NCBI GenBank assembly: GCA_007449985.2
Contig: VIIQ02000574.1
Location: forward strand, 1,240,001 to 1,304,000
Origin: Desmodesmus armatus
Taxonomy: Eukaryota; Chlorophyta; Chlorophyceae; Sphaeropleales; Scenedesmaceae
Length of the DNA stretch: 64,000 nt
Direction of reading: 5' to 3'
Shown: in pieces, positions 56,834 to 64,000 of the stretch
Layout: each line of letters begins with the position of its first letter
How positions within the stretch are numbered: position 1 is the first letter of the stretch
The notes under the pieces: generated by a model
What the model was told of the DNA's origin: nothing
What the model saw: only the letters and a program-made list of their open reading frames with translations
The model's database searches: none
Position numbers and translations under genes: made by a program

Positions 56834-58778
56834 ATGTCTTTCATGCGTGGCACAGGTGTGTATGAGTTCTCTCTGATCCTGTATCACAGCCGATCGGGGC
56901 AGTGTGGAGTCCCAGTGCTTAGGTGCACCATCGGGCTGTTGACGATTTTCGTTGGCAGGGCGGGCGCATATCCCGGCGTCCCCAACAGCTGCAACACTTT
57001 TTACACTTGATGCATTTGGTTGTGATGAAGCTGTTTTGCTGGGCGTAGACTGAGAGCAGCAGGAAGCAGCTCTGGGCAGCAGCAGTTGCAGCGTCCTGGG
57101 AGGGGAGTTGCTGCAGAGTTTTGCAGATGCCAGGCACCTCCCAATCTGGGTGATCATTGAAGTCAGATGCAATTGAGTGTGAAAGGTCTCTCACACCTGC
57201 TCTACCCTTGCTGCTGCCATTCAACTTGCAGCCAGTCACCCATGGCACGACCTGAGCGTTGGGAGCAACGCACCTGCTATCATCAACGCTGTCATTGAGA
57301 TCCCTCGTGGCTCCAAGGTTAAGTACGAGCTGGACAAGGACACAGGTCTGCTGTATGTGGACCGCATCCTGTACTCCTCCGTGGTGTACCCCCACAACTA
57401 CGGCTTCATCCCCAAGACCCTGTGCGAGGATGGAGACCCGCTGGACGTGCTGGTCCTCATGCAGGTGGGGCACACAACACACACATGCTTAGTTGGCAGT
57501 CTAGGCAGGTGCAGCATGGCAACATATCACCTCTCGCGTGAGTGTGAACACAGCAGTGTGAGAGCCAGCCTGGCGCTGCATGCAACACCCCTCCTGGATA
57601 CCGCTGATGGCTCCTGTTGTGTTGCTGTCTGCCCACCCCATGCTGTGCTGGCCCTGTGCAGGAGCCTGTGGTGCCCATGTGCTTCATGCGCGTGCGCCCC
57701 ATTGGTGTGATGCAGATGCTGGACCAGGGGGAGCAGGACGATAAGTTGATTGCTGTGCACGCAGACGACCCCGAGTTCAAGCACTTCACAGACATCTCGC
57801 AGCTGCCCCCACACAGGCTGAACGAGATCAGACGGTGAGTAAGCAGCATGGCCACCACACTTTGGTTGCGGTTCGTCTCAGCTGGTCTGCGTGTGGCGAC
57901 TGCATGCTGGACACTGATTGCAAGCAGCTGTTGCATGTGGCAGTGGCGCACAGCAGCGCCCAGCTGTGAGGTTGAGCTCTTGCTGCTTGACAGAGCAGGC
58001 CCCTTCCCTGTGTTGCGTGCTGCTCAGACACACTGCAAGCTGAAGCAGTGCTACATGTACATCACGATGAAGGCATCAAAGTGTTATGCCAAACAGTCAG
58101 ATCAAGCCAGCACTGTGTGTGGCTGTGCCCCAGGTTCTTTGAGGACTACAAGAAGAATGAGAACAAGCACGTGCGTGTGGATGAGATCCTGGGTGCCGAG
58201 GAGGCCATCAAGGCAGTGAAGGACGGCCTGGTGAGAGACAAGGGGAAGCCTGACGGTAGCTCTGCATACAATCAGTCTTAGCCTGGTGCAAGCTGACTGA
58301 TGAGGTTATCGTGCTTTTGGGGGTGGGGGTTGGCCACCATAGCTTGGATGAGCCCGCTGTTGCAGCCGCATGTGGAATGCTTTCGCTATGGGCCAGCATG
58401 AGGTTTCTGTCACTCAAGGACATTTGCAATGTATGTATGCCATCTCTCACTCTTGTGACTGTTTCGTGATCTGCATCGTGTGTGACCTGCAGAACATGTA
58501 CCAGGAGCACTATGTTGCCAAGAAGGTGAGGGCTAAGTTACGCACAGCACATATGGCATGCAGCAGCTTTTGAAACACTCTATGATGTGCAGTTTGTTTG
58601 TTTGTGAACATAATCGCTATGATGCAGTCATACATAATCGCTATGATGCAGTCATGCAGAATGAGTACATGCCAAACACAGGTGTGTAAGCAGTTGCAAG
58701 CTGCCCATCATGTGCCGTGCTGATGTGTCCTTGTGCTTGTGTGTGTCTGTCATGCAGCTGAGGGTGGAATACGCCTAG
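56834..58778 (+). CDS. PPA: Soluble inorganic pyrophosphatase (family I)
   Basis: Exons 56834-56855 (MSFMRGT), 57232-57464, 57662-57834, 58134-58230, 58493-58525 and 58758-58778 join in phase to 192 residues, the usual cytosolic length. Motifs: [25 protein letters not shown] (active-site Lys/Glu), [32 protein letters not shown] (the family I D-x-D-P-x-D-x signature), [18 protein letters not shown] (metal-binding Asp pair), [21 protein letters not shown] and [11 protein letters not shown]. It hydrolyses pyrophosphate to two phosphates, pulling biosynthetic reactions forward. There is no transit peptide, so a cytosolic form is likely. The tiny first exon is chosen because its phase-1 donor fits exactly; other upstream starts are possible. 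The C-terminus (LRVEYA) is short. Confidence 0.95.
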
Positions 58779-60774
58779 GCCGCTGCATGCGTGTGCAGCA
58801 TGGACAGCTGGACTGCAGCAGCAGTAAGCGTTCTTGACAGCTGAAGAAGGTGCTGGTGTGTATTGAGACACTGCAGGGTGTGGCTAGTGCAGGTTTTTGC
58901 ATGTGGCCCTTTCAGGTGCAATGACACCTGCAGCCACAGTGATTGTTTTTTGACCAGGAGAGCTGAGAGGCAGGTTGTAGGCCATCCTGCTCATGTGCTG
59001 ACATTTCAGTCCACGCAATCAATCAGGCAAGCATCTGCAGACATGCAGGCGACCTTGCACATTGCATGGACCCTAAGCTTGTTGATGTTCTGACATGCTT
59101 CCGGGCGGTATGACTTGGCTATGCATGAGGGGTATAGGCTGGTTGCTGGATGTGTGACAACGTGACGGGCATTGACCCATCAGTGCCTCATTCTTCATCA
59201 GCTGTGACGGCTGTGCAGAAGCATCAACAGCCCAAGCTGTTGCTTGTAGGGCGAGCTCATCACCCGTACGCTTGTGTGTGCTGACAGTTGTTGAGCACTG
59301 GTGTTCCGTTGTGTCCTGCAGCTGGTCATGTCAGCTTGTTGACCAGGATGTGGCCCACAGGCTAGCTAAAAAGCCGCCTGCTGCTCTGTTTGACTCAGCT
59401 ACACATCAGACAACGTGTTGCATGTGGATAGTTCCAACCCTAGCACAGTCACATGTCCAACAAGCTTCCTTATGGGCCCACCAACTTCGTATGTGCCATC
59501 CTCAAGAAACTTACGAGAACTCAAACCCCCAAACCAAATGTCCTTTGCACCATGCAGCACCTCCACTTAGTCCTGAGAGGCATGTTCCAGGTGTCGATGT
59601 GCACCTGCAACAGTGGTGGATTGAGTTTGGCTGCCAATGCAGATAACGTCCCTGTACAGTCATGTCTGCGCTGAACCCAGCGACAGGTCACTACCGGCGG
59701 CCGCACACAAGGGGGTCGAGTGCCCCTACCAAGGGGTCCGAGCTACCTGGAACACACCCAAGTTGCTGCAGTAGGCGGCGCAAGCTCAGTTGAACCAACA
59801 CAACAGTCTCATACAGGCAAACTTTCTGACTACACTCCCATGCAGCAACACAGACACCTCAAAGACAAACCCTTTTGAATGCACAGCAAGCTGCGGAGAG
59901 CATTGCTTTGCAGGAGGTGGTGTGCCCCCCGGTATGGCCAACACCAAGACGACAACACTTCCGACCAAGATAGTGACTGGATTGCAGTCCATAGACAGCT
60001 GCTGGGTGGGCCGCCATAACGTGGGGCATCCCAAGCATACACACAGGGTGATGGACATGCGTAGGGCGCTGCAGGTTGCAGCAGCTGCCGCTAGCACAAG
60101 CAGAGGGCTTTTGCGAGCATGCAGCACCACCAGCTGGTGCAAGAGATGGCACTCATCCGCCTAGCGTGCTGTGTTGCACAAGTTGCAATTTTATTATGCT
60201 GCCGCCCGCAATCGCGCGGGCGATGCTCGCCAGCTGACAAATGGCCTGCGCACACATGCAATCAATACAAAGTGCATCCTGCTCTGAGATACATCCATGT
60301 TGGGCTCACACCAACTGCACACCCAACACATACACACCACATAGACACCCAATGAACACAGCCACGTGGCCAAGCCCATCCACACATGCTCAAGCTCATG
60401 CTACTGCCTGCATTGCAGAATGCATGCTGATGATAATCCCTCCACCTACTTGCTTGTGTGTCAAAGGCGCCCTGCCTGCACACTCAGCCCCTGCAAAGAC
60501 CTCCAGCGTGACATGACATGCACTTCCGGCCAGACAAAATACATGATGCCAAGTATGCAGTCCCTAGGGTCACTGCAACAATGTTAACATGCCCAAAGGG
60601 ATGACGGCTGCATCAGACTACCACCCAGCTGTTGAGATTAAGTTTGCACATTGAGGGTAACAGCTCATTGACAAGAGTGCTGCACAGCTGCGCACAGGCT
60701 GCAGCATGTCCAAAGACCAGCAGATCCAGGACGGAATGGCTTGAATACAATCAGTTGCCCCTGTTGGACAGCCA
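58779..60774. other. 2 kb without a recognised gene
   Basis: This lies between the convergent pyrophosphatase and channel genes. No open frame has defensible splice borders or conserved motifs on either strand. Confidence 0.5.
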
Positions 60775-63700
60775 TCAGTGGGCATCCGTGAAACTGTTTG
60801 GGTGGCTGGAGCTGTGCAGGCTGCTGCTGCTGCCGCTGGCATGAGGTGAGCGCTCGCGTGCCGTCACCCAGTGGGCCTGCTTGGTGCTCTCCAGCTCCAT
60901 GTCATCGTGGCTGCCGCTGGTGCTGCCATGCCGGTGCTGCTTGTGACACAGCAGGATGAACTGCAGGTTCCTGTCGCCCTTGTTCCACACACGTGGCACG
61001 TTGCGCTCCTGCAGCACCAACAGGGCAGTTGGCTTATATCGTAAAACTGTGTTGTGCATACTGACATCTTGCAGTCTGGCCCACCCTGTCATTGTGACGT
61101 CCTGTCCTGCCAAGACCATTCTCTGGCCCCTTTTTTTTGGTTTTCTGCAGTGCTTTGTTTGTGCACAAGCCAAGGATTAGCCTGCAGCAATACGCCAAAT
61201 TGGTGCCACATACCTCGCCAAAAGGATTGATGACCGTGTTGAGGGGTATGTCAACTGTCTCCGGGATCTCGTAGTAGCCCAGCAACACATCCCCGGTCAC
61301 CTGAAATCGCGCCTGCAGTGCACACCAGGGGAGCAGCCAGATGCTTCACATGGGGCTAGCACCAGGGACCCGCATCCCATGCAGCTTTGCAAAATGCGTC
61401 CCGTGTCCACTTGGCCCTGTCAACATCTCACCATGCATCATGCTGGCACCACATAACCAGTGCCCATATTTGCTGTCAGCTAAGACAAACGCTGCCTGCC
61501 AGTTCAACACAAGCTGAACAACATGTAACAACATCAGACCAGTCTTATGCAAGCCAACCAAATGACGGGCGCAGACACCTCATGCAAGCTGAACACAACC
61601 CGAAAGCCGCAGACATGCTCACCATCAACTGCCAGAAGTTTAGTTCCTCGCCTAGGGCTGCGTAATCTGCCGAGTCTGCAATCGTCAGCATGGCATCCTC
61701 TCCGAGGCGTGTGACAGGCACCAACATTGCTGGGTTGGCAGCAATCTGCAGCACAACACGCAGACGACAGGCTTGCGTCACAGCACACACCACTGGCTCA
61801 TACTCTAGGCCTGGCCAACAAAGCATGCCTCAACAAGGCATGCGGCGCTTGGGCCTGTCAAGTCATACATGATCATCCATGCCTTTGGGCTCGAAGGGTC
61901 ACGTGGGGTCGTGTAAATCTAGCATGCTAGACATGCACACCCACCAGTGGTCCTCCATAGGCAGAGCTATTTTGGTACTAGCCTCCATCCTGCTGCTCTG
62001 CATACCTGTGCCAGAACCTTCGCTGCAAAGCTGTTGAGGTTGACGCTGACGCCGAACGGCAGCCTGTGCCTGTCCTCAAAGCGTGTCAGGCCCTCACTGG
62101 CCACCTTCTGGCAGATGATGTTGATGGCGGGCATTCTGCTGTCCTCCAGCAGCTTGCGCATGTTGAGCTGAACGTACACAATGTAAAGTGCAGTAGCAGG
62201 CCATGCGGAAGAGGTCACTTGATTGCAATACCTGGCCCAACATACATGATGCACCAACCCTTATCACATCTGCAGACCCCCCTTCAATCCCTCAAGTGTC
62301 ATCGTCTCTTGCAGAGCTCAAGCAAGGCAACTATCAGCACTGTAACAACCGTACCAGGGTGCACGCCAGTGAAGCATGACTTTCACAGAAACAACGGGAG
62401 ATGGCTGCCAGCGCTGGGCACACACCTGTGCCACCATGACCAACGAGTCCAGCCGCAGCACACTGGGCTCGTCCAGGCTGTCCAACCCGTTGGAATCATT
62501 GTTGTCGGGGTCCACCCACAGCTCATCACACAGCACCACGGCGCAGCGGAAGGTGCGAAAGTCCAGCGCGGCGGCGAGGGAGCTGCGCTGCAACGGGTTG
62601 GCTGCAACATGCCGCACCTGCAAGCGCACATGCAACAAAGCATCACACGGGACTACAAAGTCAAGCCCATCTCTACAGAGACAAACAGTCCACGTGACGG
62701 TATCATTCACTTTTTGATGCTGTTCACCCGAACCACTGGCAGTGGCTGGCAGTGACAAGGCCACTCTTGGGTCACATAGTGTGCTGGCAGCACTTGTTGG
62801 GGTGAAAATGGTCATGACCATCGACCCTGCTGCCATGGATTGTTCAACACACCTGCACATTCTCCAGTGTGATGTTCTGCAGTGCCTGGCCCAAACTGTC
62901 GTGAGGGCTGTGCATGTTGACAAAGGTGACCTCGCTGCCCTTGGGCAGTGCTGACAGCCCATGGTCCAGCTCCTTGATGAGGCTTGCCATCAGGCTGTTG
63001 GGGCCCCAGCCCAGCACACACACGCTCACAGGCTTGTCATCAACCTGCACGCACGGCAGCCAGACAAGGGCACACTCAACGAACCTGTGGACAGCACAGG
63101 TACGGCTCGTCACCCTTGCTGTTGCAGGTACCAGCAAGCACTGGTGTCGCTGGCACTCGTGCTGATGCCTGAATGCATGGCTGCTGACAGTTACGTGGGC
63201 AGGGTTTGAAGCTGCTTGTAGTTGTGGGCTTACCATGCCTGCTGGCATCAGAACAGGCCTGAAGCGTTATGAGTCTGTCGAACTCACCGCATAGTACTCT
63301 GGCGGCACTAGCACAGCAGCATCATTCAAGACACCTTGCTGTTGGCCCGTCCTGTAAGATACTGGCAACAGCTTGGGTTGCACGCCAGTGCCTGTGCCGC
63401 CGGCAGTGAACCGTCCCACAACAGATGACTTGGCCATCCGCTGCGACGCTTGCCGCTTGCGCTGAGCCGGGTGCTGCTTGGCTTTGCATGGCAGCCACAG
63501 TGACTTGGCTGAACGCTCTGGGGCGCCGGAAAGCACAGGCCAGTCAGTCGTGCGCAGGGCAGCGCCGTAGTCTCCATTTGTGCTGCTGCTGCTGCTGCTG
63601 CTGCCGCTGCTGCTGCTGCCGTGCGCACCGCTGGATCCAGCAGGTGCACCCTTGCTGCCGTCAGACAACACCAAACTGCCCGCTGGCTCCATGCAGAAGG

Positions 63701-64000
63701 GGTGCACATATGAAGCAGCCAGGCCCAGAACGCCCTGCTGTGCTGCTACCATCACAGCATTGCCGCCCATGCTGGAGCTGTTGGCTGTGGCAGGGCCAGG
63801 CAACCGGGCCCCGGCCGTGGTCCCTACCAGTGCCGGCAGAGTGCCCCCGGTACTGCTGCTGAGCTGCTGCCCCGCTGCTGCCGCCGCTGCGAAGCTTGGC
63901 TGCAGTGCCTCGCGCACGGTGGCTACTTGCACACTGCCTAGCTGTGGGACAGGCACAATGTTGTTTGACGTGGAAGAGGAGCCAGCCGGCTGAGTGCTGG
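60775..64000 (-). CDS. CASTOR/POLLUX-type ion channel, 5' end outside window
   Basis: In-phase exons (all introns phase 0): (window edge) 64000-63288, 63044-62853, 62617-62426, 62167-62006, 61745-61623, 61312-61214 and 61008-60775, about 570 residues visible. The part nearest the window edge is a Ser/Ala/Gly-rich region still open at 64000. The C-terminal half follows the CASTOR/POLLUX/DMI1 regulatory module: VSVCVLGWGPNSLMASLIKE (Rossmann-like RCK strand), LRLDSLVMVAQ, INIICQKVASEGLTRF, VSVNLNSFAAKVLAQIAANP, ADYAALGEELNFWQLM and GDVLLGYYEIPE, then INPFGEERNVPRVWNKGD. Family members are calcium-gated cation channels of nuclear or plastid envelopes. The pore helices and filter are not in this window, so channel activity is inferred from the soluble half. 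The tail ends in a Ser/His-rich stretch. Confidence 0.78.

Noticed and set aside
60190..60240. Possible tRNA or hairpin RNA (gcgcgggcgatgctcgcc)
   Set aside because: It is a short inverted pairing only; there is no cloverleaf, T-loop or promoter boxes.

Overview
The window looks like nuclear DNA of a green alga (Chlorophyta). Every recognisable gene is split by GT-AG introns of about 80-450 bases ending in a TGCAG-type acceptor. The coding DNA is rich in CAG/CTG runs that give Gln-, Ala- and Ser-rich linkers. The gene set is algal: a plastid omega-3 desaturase, an octotricopeptide-repeat (OPR) protein, a CASTOR/POLLUX-type channel and a rhodopsin-histidine kinase. The order (perhaps Sphaeropleales or Chlamydomonadales) is only a guess from style. 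Exon boundaries below were found by hand by requiring splice sites with matching codon phase; a start or end that could not be fixed is stated.

Layout. 0.4-2 kb: minus-strand protein of unknown function with a duplicated 35-residue block. 2.4-5.3 kb: plus-strand NEMP/PNET2-type nuclear-envelope protein. 6.4-7.2 kb: minus-strand TMCO1 ER calcium channel, divergent from a plus-strand zinc-finger protein (7.5-8.65 kb). 8.9-10.6 kb: RluA-type pseudouridine synthase. 10.6-14.8 kb: no confident gene. 14.8-18.7 kb: minus-strand Ser/Thr kinase with a long disordered tail. 19.5-20.5 kb: RNase P/MRP subunit POP4. 21.2-24.7 kb: minus-strand OPR protein. 25.9-34.7 kb: a very large light-sensor gene. 34.7-37.2 kb: unassigned, with hydrophobic open stretches. 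37.2-45.4 kb: minus-strand giant Gln-rich protein. 45.9-48.8 kb: plastid omega-3 fatty acid desaturase. 48.8-51.3 kb: no gene seen. 51.3-52.0 kb: small probable plastid protein. 52.3-56.5 kb: minus-strand RanBPM/GID-type SPRY-LisH-CTLH protein, divergent from soluble inorganic pyrophosphatase (56.8-58.8 kb). 60.8-64 kb: minus-strand CASTOR/POLLUX-like channel running off the window.

The most interesting locus is 25.9-34.7 kb. It encodes a microbial (type 1) rhodopsin fused to a histidine kinase, two receiver domains and a class III cyclase-like domain, i.e. a histidine-kinase rhodopsin (HKR/COP-type enzymerhodopsin). The retinal-binding lysine motif and all kinase and receiver phosphorylation residues are present. 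The usual helix-C counterion position is Cys, and the cyclase-like domain lacks several catalytic residues, which suggests a sensor whose output may not be ordinary cyclic-nucleotide synthesis. The remaining genes are mostly housekeeping and show no operon-like functional link. Several neighbours are divergent pairs with short shared 5' regions.
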